Shown one piece after another: positions 1-7,864 of a DNA stretch of 64,000 bases (positions within the stretch are counted from its first letter, which is position 1; every line of letters starts with the position of its first letter). This stretch comes from DATFDN01 sp035685165 (GTDB lineage: Bacteria > Pseudomonadota > Alphaproteobacteria > Acetobacterales > Acetobacteraceae): NCBI GenBank assembly GCA_035685165.1, contig DASRBI010000013.1, positions 108,948 through 172,947 on the forward strand. The letters are read 5' to 3'. The translations under genes and the position numbers were made by a program. Under the pieces are notes generated by a model. It was not told the DNA's origin. It was given only the letters and a program-made list of their open reading frames with translations, and did no database searches.

Positions 1-411
1 GCATTCGGGCTGACGCACTTGCTCGCGGATGCGCGCTTCGCCACCAATGCGGCGCGGGTGCAGAACCGCCAGCTCGTCACCGATACGCTGACGCCGGTCA
101 TGCAGCGTGAAACGACGCACTGGTGGGTGGAGCGGCTGGAGGGGCTCTCGATCGGCTGCGGACCGATCAACCGGCTGTCGGAGGTATTCGCCGATCCGCA
201 GGTGGTGGCGCGCGAGACGGTGCGCGAGATGCGGCACGGCTCGGGCGCGACGGTAAAAGTGATCGCCAATCCGGTGCGGCTATCGGAAACCCCCGCCGAT
301 TACCGCTTGCCGCCGCCTTTGCTCGGCGAACACACCGATGCGGTGCTTAGCGAACGGCTCGGCCTCGATGCGGCGGCGCTCGCCGCACTGCGCGCGAAGG
401 GCGTGATCTGA
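1..411 (+). CDS. CaiB/BaiF (class III) CoA-transferase, C-terminal part
   Basis: The frame is open from base 1, so only the C-terminal ~136 residues are present and the start lies outside the window. The visible part contains the family's C-terminal pattern: a helix ending in a GCGPINRLSEVFADPQV stretch, followed by a beta segment with NPVRLSETP and a terminal GEHTDAVL motif. Class III enzymes move CoA between acyl-CoA and free carboxylic acids in the cytoplasm. A complete paralog with the same C-terminal pattern lies on the minus strand at 42542-43714, so the organism has at least two. The acid used cannot be told from this fragment. Confidence 0.88.
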   Translation, partial: AFGLTHLLADARFATNAARVQNRQLVTDTLTPVMQRETTHWWVERLEGLSIGCGPINRLSEVFADPQVVARETVREMRHGSGATVKVIANPVRLSETPADYRLPPPLLGEHTDAVLSERLGLDAAALAALRAKGVI

Positions 412-481
412 GCCGGGCCGTTTACCGCTTCGCAACCTTTGCCTGTCAGTCTCGCAGCGCACCAGGACCAGGAGATGCCGG

Positions 482-853
482 ATGCGCCTTGCCCCTTCCT
501 TGCTTGCTCTCTCGCTGCTCGCCCTGCCCGCCGCCGCGCAGACGGCGCAGACGCCGCCGCCCGCCCCGCCGGGGACAGCGAGCGCGGCCGCCCCCGCTCA
601 GGGCGCCGGCACGGCGCAGCGGCACCGCCGGCTCAGCCTGGCGGATCGCTTCGAGATGGCCAACACGACCCATGACGGGCGGCTGACGCTTGACCAGGCG
701 AAAGCGTCGAAGGTGATGCGCGTGGTCGCCAAGAATTTCGACGTGATCGACGCGACGCATAAGGGCTACGTCACCGAGGACGATATCCGCTCCTGGTACA
801 AGGCCCGCCGCGCCGCGCGCCACAACAGCGCCGAGGCGTCCGCGAAGAGCTGA
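482..853 (+). CDS. small exported EF-hand-like protein
   Basis: The product is 123 residues. An N-terminal signal peptide (hydrophobic core LLALSLLALPAAA, probable cleavage after AAAQ) is followed by a Pro/Ala-rich linker to about residue 45. The C-terminal half has two EF-hand-like loops: NTTHDGRLTLDQ near residues 60-72 and DATHKGYVTEDD near 92-103, each preceded by a helix. Loop positions 1, 3 and 5 are only partly acidic, so calcium affinity is uncertain. Small EF-hand proteins of this kind occur in alphaproteobacterial periplasms and their partners are mostly unknown. The start is supported by an AGGAG about 8 bases upstream. It follows the CoA-transferase by 70 bases and need not be co-functional. 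Confidence 0.72.
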   Translation: MRLAPSLLALSLLALPAAAQTAQTPPPAPPGTASAAAPAQGAGTAQRHRRLSLADRFEMANTTHDGRLTLDQAKASKVMRVVAKNFDVIDATHKGYVTEDDIRSWYKARRAARHNSAEASAKS

Positions 854-911
854 GGCCGGCGCGCGCCCGGACGTGAGATTTGCTCGGCGCAGCCTTCAGA
901 CGCATTTTGCG

Positions 912-1120
912 ATGGTTCCGATGCGCGGCAAACTCCACGACGCGCTGCGTGCGGCCAATGCGCCCGAGGACAAGGCGCGCGAGGCGGCTGAAGACGTGGC
1001 GCCTGCCGCGCGCCGCGCTCGCGCATCGGGGCCGACCTCGCGCAACTGAACTGGCTGATGGCGGCGAACCTCGTCCTTGCCGTTTGCGCGTTGGTCAAGG
1101 CGTTGCTCAGGCTTAGAATA
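912..1120 (+). pseudogene. frameshifted, internally deleted remnant of a small coiled-coil membrane protein (DUF1640-like)
   Basis: In one frame an ATG at 912 or 921 gives a peptide reading MRGKLHDALRAANAPEDKA and on to a stop near 1047. This resembles the N-terminus of DUF1640/CCDC90-type proteins, where an alpha-helical start is followed by an (A)PEDKA-like turn. From base 1025 a different frame reads IGADLAQLNWLMAANLVLAV and on through about 1117, a plausible C-terminal membrane anchor of the same type. The coiled-coil middle is missing and the two halves are out of frame. The second frame runs on into the repeat at 1150-1237. The family assignment rests on short stretches and is an inference; decay is the simplest reading. 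Confidence 0.42.
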
Positions 1121-1149
1121 ATCGCGGCAGATCCGGACCTGTTTCGGCA

Positions 1150-1237
1150 TCATTGCGAGGCCCATACGAAGTGTCGGCCGAAGCAATCCACCGCGGGCAG
1201 GAGACTGCCGCGCGCCGCTACGCAACGCTCGCAATGA
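1150..1237 (+). repeat. intergenic inverted-repeat element (TCATTGCGAG ... CTCGCAATGA)
   Basis: A perfect 10-base inverted repeat, tcattgcgag at 1150-1159 and ctcgcaatga at 1228-1237, bounds an 88-base segment that also holds AAGCAATCC near its middle. Short dispersed elements with these same words (CATTGCGAG, AAGCAATCC, CTCGCAATG) are common between genes in many bacterial genomes. Only this copy was noticed in the window. It lies between a decayed gene and the 3' end of mutL. No transposase is present. Confidence 0.6.
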
Positions 1238-1261
1238 CACCGAGAGGCGAGAATGCGCGGC

Positions 1262-2983
1262 TCACCCCCGCCGGAACAGCGCCGCCAGATCCTCGCGCGA
1301 GAACTTGAGCACCGTCGGGCGGCCGTGGCTGCACGTGGCGGCGCGCGGCGTGGCCTCCATTTGGCGCAGGAGCGCATCCATCTCCTCGGGCGCCAGCCGC
1401 CGTCCGGCGCGCACCGAGCCGTGACAGGCGAGGCGTGCGATGGCGGCATCGAGCCGCGCCTCCAGCGCGGCGGGAGCGCCCCATTCGGCGAGCTCGTCGG
1501 CCAAGTCGCGCAGTAGGGGCGCCGGGTCGGGCGCGCCGAGTGCTGCCGGCAGCGCGCGCACCAGCACCGCGCCCGGCCCGAACGCCTCGATCTCGAGCCC
1601 GAGCCGCGCCAGCATGTCGGCGAACGCAACGAGCCGCGCCGCGTCCGCCGGCGGCAGCTCCACGACCGCCGGCATCAGCAGCGGCTGGCTCCGCACGCCG
1701 CCGTCGAGAAGCTGCGAGCGCAGCGTCTCGTGGGTCAGCCGTTCGTGGGCGGCGTGCTGGTCGACGAGCACGAGCCCGCCATCGCCCGCCACCGCGACGA
1801 CGTAGGTATCCAATATCTGCGCGACCGGCACCCCGAGCGGCAGCGGCTGCCGCTGGGGCGCCGGCGGCGGCGCGGCGCGGACCGAAACCGGCATTTCCAG
1901 CGCCTGCTGCGCCTCCGCCAACCCCGGAAGCGGCATCCGCCAGCCCGATGGCGGGCGCGGCGGCGCCAGACCCAAGGCCGGGCGCGCGGCCGGCACGGCG
2001 ACCCCGGCGGCACCGGCGAGCGCGCGGCCGATGCCGCCGACCAGCAGCGCGCGCACCGCGCCGGGATCGCGGAAGCGCAACTCGGCCTTGGTCGGATGCA
2101 CGTTCACGTCCACTGAGTCGGGCGGCACGTCGAGCCAGAGGGCCGCCACCGGATGCCGCCCGGCCTCGATCACCCCGGCATAGGCGGCCCGCACCGCGCC
2201 CCGCAGGAGGGGATCGGCCGCGATCGGCCGGTTGTTGACGGTGAACACCAGATGCGCTGCCGTCGCGCGGCTCAACGCGGGCGAGCCGGCGAAGCCCGCG
2301 AGCGAAAGCCCGTCGCGCGCCGCCTCGACTGGCACGAGCGCCGCCGCCGCCTCCGCCCCGAGCAGCGCGGCGACGCGCGCGGCGCGGTCCTGCGCCGGCA
2401 AGTCGAACACCGCCCGGCCGTCGATCTCCAGCCGGAACGCCACCATGGGCGCGGCAAGCGCGAGCCGGCGCAGCATCGCCTCGGCGTGCTCGGCCTCGGT
2501 GCGCGGCTGGCGCAGGAACTTTCGCCGCGCCGGAGTGGCGAAGAAAAGGTCGCGCACCACGACCCGCGTGCCGGGCGGCCCGGCGGCCGGGTGAACCGTC
2601 CCCACCCGTCCCGCCTCTACCGTGATCGCCGCCGCCGTGCCGCCCGGCGGGCGGGAGGTGATCTCGAGTCGTGCCGCCGCGCCGATCGCCGCCAGCGCCT
2701 CGCCACGGAAGCCGAGCGTGGCGATGCGGGTCAGGTCGCCATCGGCGAGCTTAGAGGTGGCGTGCCGCCGCACAGCGAGCGCCAGATCCTCGGCGCCGAT
2801 GCCGGCGCCGTCGTCGCTCACCTCGATCCGCTCGATCCCGCCTCCGTCGAGCGCCACCGCGATCCGCGAGGCACCGGCGTCGAGCGCGTTCTCCACCAGC
2901 TCCTTCACCGCCGCCGCCGGGCGCTCGATCACCTCGCCGGCGGCAATGCGGTTGACCACCGCGTCTGGCAGGATGCGGATCAT
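1262..2983 (-). CDS. mutL: DNA mismatch repair endonuclease MutL
   Basis: The product is 573 residues, close to the usual MutL length. The N-terminal GHKL ATPase has all motifs: the N-box KELVENALDAG (Glu28 and Asn32), DDGAGI near residue 57 and GFRGEAL near 92. The C-terminal domain has the metal-binding endonuclease motif DQHAAHERLTHE (pattern DQHA-x2-E-x4-E) near residue 409, plus ACHGS and CSHGRP, which complete the zinc/manganese site. The protein should therefore nick DNA itself, as expected in species lacking MutH. MutL couples mismatch recognition by MutS (encoded here at 26265-28886) to excision. The start MIRILPD matches the family N-terminus. A palindromic element separates it from pgi upstream. 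Confidence 0.97.
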   Translation of the reverse strand: MIRILPDAVVNRIAAGEVIERPAAAVKELVENALDAGASRIAVALDGGGIERIEVSDDGAGIGAEDLALAVRRHATSKLADGDLTRIATLGFRGEALAAIGAAARLEITSRPPGGTAAAITVEAGRVGTVHPAAGPPGTRVVVRDLFFATPARRKFLRQPRTEAEHAEAMLRRLALAAPMVAFRLEIDGRAVFDLPAQDRAARVAALLGAEAAAALVPVEAARDGLSLAGFAGSPALSRATAAHLVFTVNNRPIAADPLLRGAVRAAYAGVIEAGRHPVAALWLDVPPDSVDVNVHPTKAELRFRDPGAVRALLVGGIGRALAGAAGVAVPAARPALGLAPPRPPSGWRMPLPGLAEAQQALEMPVSVRAAPPPAPQRQPLPLGVPVAQILDTYVVAVAGDGGLVLVDQHAAHERLTHETLRSQLLDGGVRSQPLLMPAVVELPPADAARLVAFADMLARLGLEIEAFGPGAVLVRALPAALGAPDPAPLLRDLADELAEWGAPAALEARLDAAIARLACHGSVRAGRRLAPEEMDALLRQMEATPRAATCSHGRPTVLKFSREDLAALFRRG

Positions 2984-2992
2984 GCGTTGCCC

Positions 2993-3071
2993 GCCCTCAC
3001 CCGCCCGCGCTTCGCGCGGGGGATCTCTCCCGGCTTCGCGGGAGAGGTGATCCGTAGCGCCGGGTGAGGGC
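2993..3071. repeat. cloverleaf-like palindromic intergenic element, copy 1
   Basis: An 11-base perfect outer inverted repeat (gccctcacccg 2993-3003, cgggtgagggc 3061-3071) encloses two smaller hairpins: cccgcgc/gcgcggg with a 3-base loop (3004-3020) and ctctcccg/cgggagag (3025-3046). It fills almost the whole gap between mutL and pgi. Related hairpins with the ctctcccg core occur at 54381-54434 and 63464-63482, with a degenerate copy at 31731-31749. There is no U-tract, so it does not look like a standard terminator. Confidence 0.75.
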
Positions 3072-3079
3072 GCGCGGCA

Positions 3080-4741
3080 CTAATCGCCTCGCAACGCCCG
3101 GAACCGCGCCACAAGCCCCGCTGTCGAAGCATCGGCGGGCATATCCGGTGCGGGCTTGCCTTCCAGCGCCGGGGTGATGCTGCCCGCCAACTGCTTGCCG
3201 AGCTCCACCCCCCATTGGTCGAAACTGTCGATCCCCCAGAGGCAGCCTTGCACCGCCACCTTATGCTCGTAGAGCGCGATCAGCCGCCCCAGGGTGAACG
3301 CATCGAGCCGGCGGAACAGGATGGTGTTGGACGGGCGCTCGCCGGTGCAGACCCGGTGCGGCGCCACGCGGTCGATCTCCTCCGCGCTCGCCCCGTGCGC
3401 GGCCATCTCGGCGCGGACCTCGGCCTCCGAACGGCCCCACAAGAGCGCGGCCGATTGCGCGAAGGCGTTGGCGGCGAGCGCGCGGTGCGCCTCCTCGCGT
3501 GCGTGGTGGGGCACCGCGGCGAGAATGAAATCGACCGGGATCACTGCCGGCCCCTGGTGCACGAGCTGCATGAAACTGTGCTGCGCGCTCGTGCCCGGTT
3601 CTCCGAAGATCACTGGGCAGGTGTCGTGATCGACCGGCGACCCGTCCAGCATGACGTGCTTGCCGTTGCTCTCCATCTCGAGCTGCTGGAAATGCGCGGG
3701 CAGCCGGCGCAGCCGCTCGTCATAGGCAAGCACGCACTGGGTGGCGCAGCCGAGCCCGTTGACGTTCCAGATGCCGGTCAAGGCCAGCATCACCGGCAGA
3801 TTCCGCTCCAGCGGCGCGTCGCGGAAATGGCAGTCCATCGCCCAGGCGCCGTCGAGCAGCTTCTGGAACTGGTCCCAGCCGGCGGCGAGCGCGATCACCA
3901 AGCCCACGGGCGACCAGAGCGAATAGCGCCCGCCCACCCAGTCGCGGAAGCCGAAGATGCGGTCGGGCTTGATGCCGAACCTGGCGACGCCTTCGAGGTT
4001 GGTGGAGAGTGCCACGAAATGCTGGCCGACCGCCTCCTCGCCCAAGGCGCCGGACAGCCACGCCCGCAGGGCGGCGGCGTTCATTGCCGTTTCCAGCGTG
4101 GTCCAGGATTTCGAGGCGATGAGGATCAGCGTGCGCGCCGGATCGAGGTCCTGCGTGGCGATCTCGAAGGCGTGCCCGTCCACGTTGGCGAGGAATCGTG
4201 CCTGCATCGGCGCCTCGTCGCGCGCGAGCGTCAGCGCCTCGGTGGCGACGCGCGGGCCGAGATCGGAGCCGCCCATGCCGACATTCAGCACATGGGTGAA
4301 TCGCTGGCCGGTGGCGCCGACGATGCGCCCAGAATGTACCGCTTCGACGAAGGTGCGCATCTTGGCGCGCTCGGCCGCCGCCAGCCGCGAGGCGTCGTCG
4401 ATCCCGCCCGGCAGCGCCGCCTTCAGCCCGGCATCGGCGGGCGAGCGCAGCGCCATGTGCATCGCCGCGCGGTGCTCCGTCACGTTCACCGCCTCGCCCG
4501 CGAACAGCCGCCGCCGGAAGCCCTCCAGGTCGGCCACGCGCGCGAGGGCGAACAGGGCCGCCAGCACCGCGTCGTCGATGGCGCTCTTCGAGATGTCGAG
4601 CGAAAGATCGTCGAAGGCGAAGGTGAACCGCCGCGCCCGTTCGGGATCGGCGGCAAACAGCGGCGTGATCCGCCGCCCATTAGGGCGGCGGGCAAGTGCC
4701 GCGAGCTGGAAGAAGGCGGCGGTGCGGGCCGGGTTGCTCAT
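3080..4741 (-). CDS. pgi: glucose-6-phosphate isomerase
   Basis: The product is 553 residues, a typical length for the long bacterial form. It interconverts glucose 6-phosphate and fructose 6-phosphate in the cytosol. Recognisable family segments in order are GMGGSDLGPR (phosphate loop), ASKSWTTLET (a variant of the usual SKTFTTxET), FRDWVGGRYSLWSPVG (signature 1), MESNGKHV, GEPGTSAQHSF with the catalytic His region, and SFDQWGVELGKQL (signature 2). The ATG start gives MSNPARTAAFFQL, a normal N-terminus. It lies upstream of mutL on the same strand, separated by a palindrome. Co-transcription is possible but not required. Confidence 0.97.
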   Translation of the reverse strand: MSNPARTAAFFQLAALARRPNGRRITPLFAADPERARRFTFAFDDLSLDISKSAIDDAVLAALFALARVADLEGFRRRLFAGEAVNVTEHRAAMHMALRSPADAGLKAALPGGIDDASRLAAAERAKMRTFVEAVHSGRIVGATGQRFTHVLNVGMGGSDLGPRVATEALTLARDEAPMQARFLANVDGHAFEIATQDLDPARTLILIASKSWTTLETAMNAAALRAWLSGALGEEAVGQHFVALSTNLEGVARFGIKPDRIFGFRDWVGGRYSLWSPVGLVIALAAGWDQFQKLLDGAWAMDCHFRDAPLERNLPVMLALTGIWNVNGLGCATQCVLAYDERLRRLPAHFQQLEMESNGKHVMLDGSPVDHDTCPVIFGEPGTSAQHSFMQLVHQGPAVIPVDFILAAVPHHAREEAHRALAANAFAQSAALLWGRSEAEVRAEMAAHGASAEEIDRVAPHRVCTGERPSNTILFRRLDAFTLGRLIALYEHKVAVQGCLWGIDSFDQWGVELGKQLAGSITPALEGKPAPDMPADASTAGLVARFRALRGD

Positions 4742-4910
4742 TCCGTCACGCTAGCACGGGTGGGCGCGGCGGGCGATTGGGCCGCGGCACGCTGGCGGTG
4801 CTGCCAAACGACACATCCGGCCGGCGTCCCGGCAGGAGCGCCCGCGGATGGGGAACGTTTTTTCGCGCAGATCCTGCTGCCGGTACTCTCGCAGGAGGAC
4901 GAAGGCCAGC

Positions 4911-6149
4911 TCAGTCCTCCCGCAGCGCCTCCTGGGAGGTCTCCGGCACCAGGAGCCACACCGCGAACGTGGCCAAGGCGGCCACGACGGCGATCCCGGC
5001 GAAGGCCGCGCCGAAGCCGAGATGCTGGGCGAGAAACCCGGTGACGGTTGTGCTCAGAGAGGCGCCGATCAGCCCGCACATCAGCACGACGCCGAGCGCG
5101 GCGTTATAGCGCCCGGTGCCCTGGGTGATATCGGCGACGATCAGCGGGATCATGATGCCGACGACGGCGGTGGTGGCGCCACCCAGGATCTGGATCGCGG
5201 GCAGCAGGAACGGCGTGCCGACCACCGCGAACAGGGCCGCCCGCACCGGCAGCACGGCGAAGCCGCCGAGCAGAAGGGGGCGGCGCCCCCACCTCTCCGA
5301 ACGTGCCGCGACCGTTCCGGCAATGATCGCCGTCACCACCTGCGGCACCGCCACCAGCGCCGCCGTGACGAGCTCTGACAAGCCCCGCGCGCCTTCGGTG
5401 AGCCGCTCGCTTGCCAGCGGCAGGATCGAGGCGTCGGCGAACTGAAACAGGAACACGCAGAGCGCGAAGCCGCGCAGTCTGCGGTTGGCGAGCAACTCGC
5501 GAAACCGCGCCGCTTTCGGCTCCTTGCGCCGCTCCGCGCCGCGCGCGCGCCGGTAGTCGATATCGGCGCCGCGGATTGTGAACAGCGCCGCGCCGGCCGG
5601 AACGCACAGCAGCGCCGCGGCGTAGAATGGCGCGGCGGGGGAGAGGAAGTGCCCGAGCGCCCCCATGCCCATCGCCGTCGCTGCGTTGCCGAGCGTGTTC
5701 CACCGTTCGCTGCGCCCGACGCGGCGGTGGTAGACGCGGTGTCCGACCAGCCCGAGGCCGATCGCGTAAAGCGCGGTCTGCGCGACCGCCCCGGTCGCTC
5801 CGTGCAGCGCCTGCGCGATCACCACGAGCCAAAAAGCGGGGAACCGCGCGAAAATCAGGGCGCCGGCGGCGATCAGCCCCAAACAGACGCCGATCACGGC
5901 GCGCTTCGCGCGCACCGCATCGACCAAAGCGCCGCCCGGCGCCTGTGCGAGAATTCCCACCACGCCGTTGATCGTCAGCACCGCGCCGATCGCCGAGCGC
6001 GTCCAGCCGTTGACGGATAGCTCCACGGCGATGAAGGGGCCGAACGCCGTCTGCACGTCCGCGACGAAGAAATTGAGCCAGTCGAGCCCGCGCTGGCTGC
6101 GGGGGGAACCCGTGCCCACCGGCCGGGCGAGAGTAGCGGATACCGACAT
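4911..6149 (-). CDS. MFS permease of unknown substrate
   Basis: The product is 412 residues with about 12 hydrophobic segments, the usual layout of major facilitator permeases. A loop after helix 2 reads GGALVDAVRAKRA, a weak form of the MFS G-x3-D-R-x-G-R-R motif, and a second copy, ARSERWGRRPLLLGG, lies between helices 8 and 9. The frame stays open further upstream, but the start at 6149 (MSVSATLARP) fits because the first membrane helix begins about 30 residues later. No clear ribosome binding site is seen, so the start is uncertain. No regulator or enzyme next to it suggests the substrate. It is divergent from the DUF427 gene. Confidence 0.85.
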   Translation of the reverse strand: MSVSATLARPVGTGSPRSQRGLDWLNFFVADVQTAFGPFIAVELSVNGWTRSAIGAVLTINGVVGILAQAPGGALVDAVRAKRAVIGVCLGLIAAGALIFARFPAFWLVVIAQALHGATGAVAQTALYAIGLGLVGHRVYHRRVGRSERWNTLGNAATAMGMGALGHFLSPAAPFYAAALLCVPAGAALFTIRGADIDYRRARGAERRKEPKAARFRELLANRRLRGFALCVFLFQFADASILPLASERLTEGARGLSELVTAALVAVPQVVTAIIAGTVAARSERWGRRPLLLGGFAVLPVRAALFAVVGTPFLLPAIQILGGATTAVVGIMIPLIVADITQGTGRYNAALGVVLMCGLIGASLSTTVTGFLAQHLGFGAAFAGIAVVAALATFAVWLLVPETSQEALRED

Positions 6150-6284
6150 GCAGGGCGGAACGATCCGCGAGCCTGTCGGTTGATCCCGAGAGCGGGCCGG
6201 TGGCGAACAATCCCGTGTGGCCGCCTCGCCCGGCCGGCCGATGCACGCTATAAGTCCCTCCGAGCAACCGGGAGGCAGCCACGG

Positions 6285-6566
6285 ATGAAGGCCACGCTCG
6301 GCGGCACCGTGATTGCGGAGAGCGAGGATATCTCCGAGGCCGGCGGCTATCTTTACTTCCCGCCCGGCTCGGTGCGCCGCGACCTGCTCGAGAAATCGCC
6401 CAAGACCGACAGCGACCATGCCTGTCCGCATGGGGTGCAGTTCTACGACGTGGTGCTGAACGGCACCCGCCATCCGCGCAATGCCTGGGTCTATGAGTCC
6501 CCGCAGCCGAAGCTTGCCCACATCGCCGGCCGGTTCGGCTTCTGGGACGATGTCGCGGTCGGCTGA
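6285..6566 (+). CDS. DUF427 family protein
   Basis: The product is 93 residues and corresponds to a single DUF427 domain. Family features include the opening KATLGGTVIAESEDI strand pair, the YFPPGSVRRD motif, the ACPHG turn (commonly CPYKG or CPWKG in relatives) and the final GRFGFWDDVAV strand. The family is a small beta-rich fold with no firmly established enzyme activity. A GGAG about 11 bases before ATG 6285 supports this start over longer in-frame options. It is followed 58 bases later by an aminotransferase gene on the same strand. Confidence 0.85.
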   Translation: MKATLGGTVIAESEDISEAGGYLYFPPGSVRRDLLEKSPKTDSDHACPHGVQFYDVVLNGTRHPRNAWVYESPQPKLAHIAGRFGFWDDVAVG

Positions 6567-6624
6567 GCGGCACCTCCGGGCGAGGCGGCTCGACCGGGGC
6601 GGCCACAGCGCCTAGATCGGTTCG

Positions 6625-7785
6625 ATGCCCGATCTGCTTCAGCTTCCCGGCTCGCGTATCGTCGAGGTAAGCCGCCTCGCGCTCGGCCGGCCTGATACCG
6701 ACTTCCTCTGCTTCGGCGAATCCGACCAGCCGACCCCGCCAGGCACGCGCGACGCGGCGATCGCCGCGCTGCAAGCGGGGGACACCCGCTATTCCGACGT
6801 GCGCGGCATCCACGAGCTGCGCCACGCGCTCGCCGAGTATTTGACCGTGCTGCACGCGAGGCCCGTGACCGAGGACCGCATCCAGGTCACAGCCTCCGGC
6901 ATGACGGCGGTCAACGTCGCGCTCGCCGCCATCGTGCGCCCGGGTGAGCGGGTGGTCATGCACACCCCACTCTGGCCCAACCTGCCGAACGCGGCGCGTC
7001 TGCACCGCGCGGAGGTGGACTGGATCGCGCTCGAACCGACCGACACGGGCGGGTTCCAGCTCGATCTCAACCTGCTGGAGGCGAAGCTGGAAGGGGCGCG
7101 CGCGTGCGTGCTCAATTCGCCCAACAACCCGACCGGCTGGACCGCGAGCCCGGACGAGCTGCGCGAGGTGTTGGCGCTCTGCCGCCGCAGCGGCGCGTGG
7201 CTTATCTCCGACGAGGTATATAGCCGGCTGGTCTATGCCGACGCGCCGGCGGCTCCTTCGCTGCTCGACATCGCCGAGCCGGACGATCGGGTGATCGTCT
7301 GCAACAGCTTCTCCAAGTCGTTCGTCATGACGGGCTGGCGGCTTGGCTGGATGGTCGTGCCAGCAGGCACGCGCGATGGCATCTGCGAGATCGTCGAGGT
7401 GACGCACTCGGGCGTGGCGCCATTCGTGCAGCGCGCGGGGATCGCGGCACTTGGCGACGATGCGGCGATCGCGCGCTTTCGCACCTTCTGTGCGCGCGGG
7501 CGCGACATCGCCGCCGCCGCGCTGTCCGGCCTCAACGGCATCCACTTTACCCCGCCCGACGGCGCGTTTTATGCCTTCATCGGGATCGAAGGGGTGAAGG
7601 ACAGTCTCGGCCTCGCCAAGCGGCTGGTGCTGAACCACGGTGTGGCGGTGGCTCCGGGCGTCGCGTTCGGCGAGGCGGGCGAAAGCCATCTCCGCCTCTG
7701 TTTCGCGCAATCCGAACCCGTGCTTGCCCGCGCCATGCAGCGCTTGCGCGCAGGGTTGCGGGCGGAGGCGGACGCGGTCTCCTAA
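6625..7785 (+). CDS. class I/II pyridoxal-phosphate aminotransferase
   Basis: The product is 386 residues, normal for fold-type I aminotransferases of the aspartate aminotransferase group. Visible elements are NSPNNPTGW (cofactor and substrate binding), DEVYSRLVY (the Asp that contacts the PLP ring nitrogen and the following Tyr) and SFSKSFVMTGWRLGW, whose Lys forms the Schiff base. A C-terminal Arg in HLRLCFAQS fits the carboxylate-binding Arg. The sequence cannot define which amino acid is used. It ends about 80 bases before an amino-acid-type ABC binding-protein gene, which could hint at amino acid uptake and use. Confidence 0.93.
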   Translation: MPDLLQLPGSRIVEVSRLALGRPDTDFLCFGESDQPTPPGTRDAAIAALQAGDTRYSDVRGIHELRHALAEYLTVLHARPVTEDRIQVTASGMTAVNVALAAIVRPGERVVMHTPLWPNLPNAARLHRAEVDWIALEPTDTGGFQLDLNLLEAKLEGARACVLNSPNNPTGWTASPDELREVLALCRRSGAWLISDEVYSRLVYADAPAAPSLLDIAEPDDRVIVCNSFSKSFVMTGWRLGWMVVPAGTRDGICEIVEVTHSGVAPFVQRAGIAALGDDAAIARFRTFCARGRDIAAAALSGLNGIHFTPPDGAFYAFIGIEGVKDSLGLAKRLVLNHGVAVAPGVAFGEAGESHLRLCFAQSEPVLARAMQRLRAGLRAEADAVS

Positions 7786-7801
7786 TTCGCTAGCACGCAG
7801 C

Positions 7802-7830
7802 TTGACGCCGGGGCGGCGCTCGGGCTGAAA
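7802..7830 (+). promoter_or_regulatory. possible sigma-70-type promoter before the ABC binding-protein gene
   Basis: TTGACG at 7802-7807 matches five of six -35 bases. Seventeen bases later comes CTGAAA (7825-7830), a poor -10. The position, 35 bases before the start codon of the binding-protein gene, fits. The weak -10 makes this tentative. Confidence 0.3.
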
Positions 7831-7864
7831 CGAAGCCAACGGAAAACACGGGAGGATCGTCACA

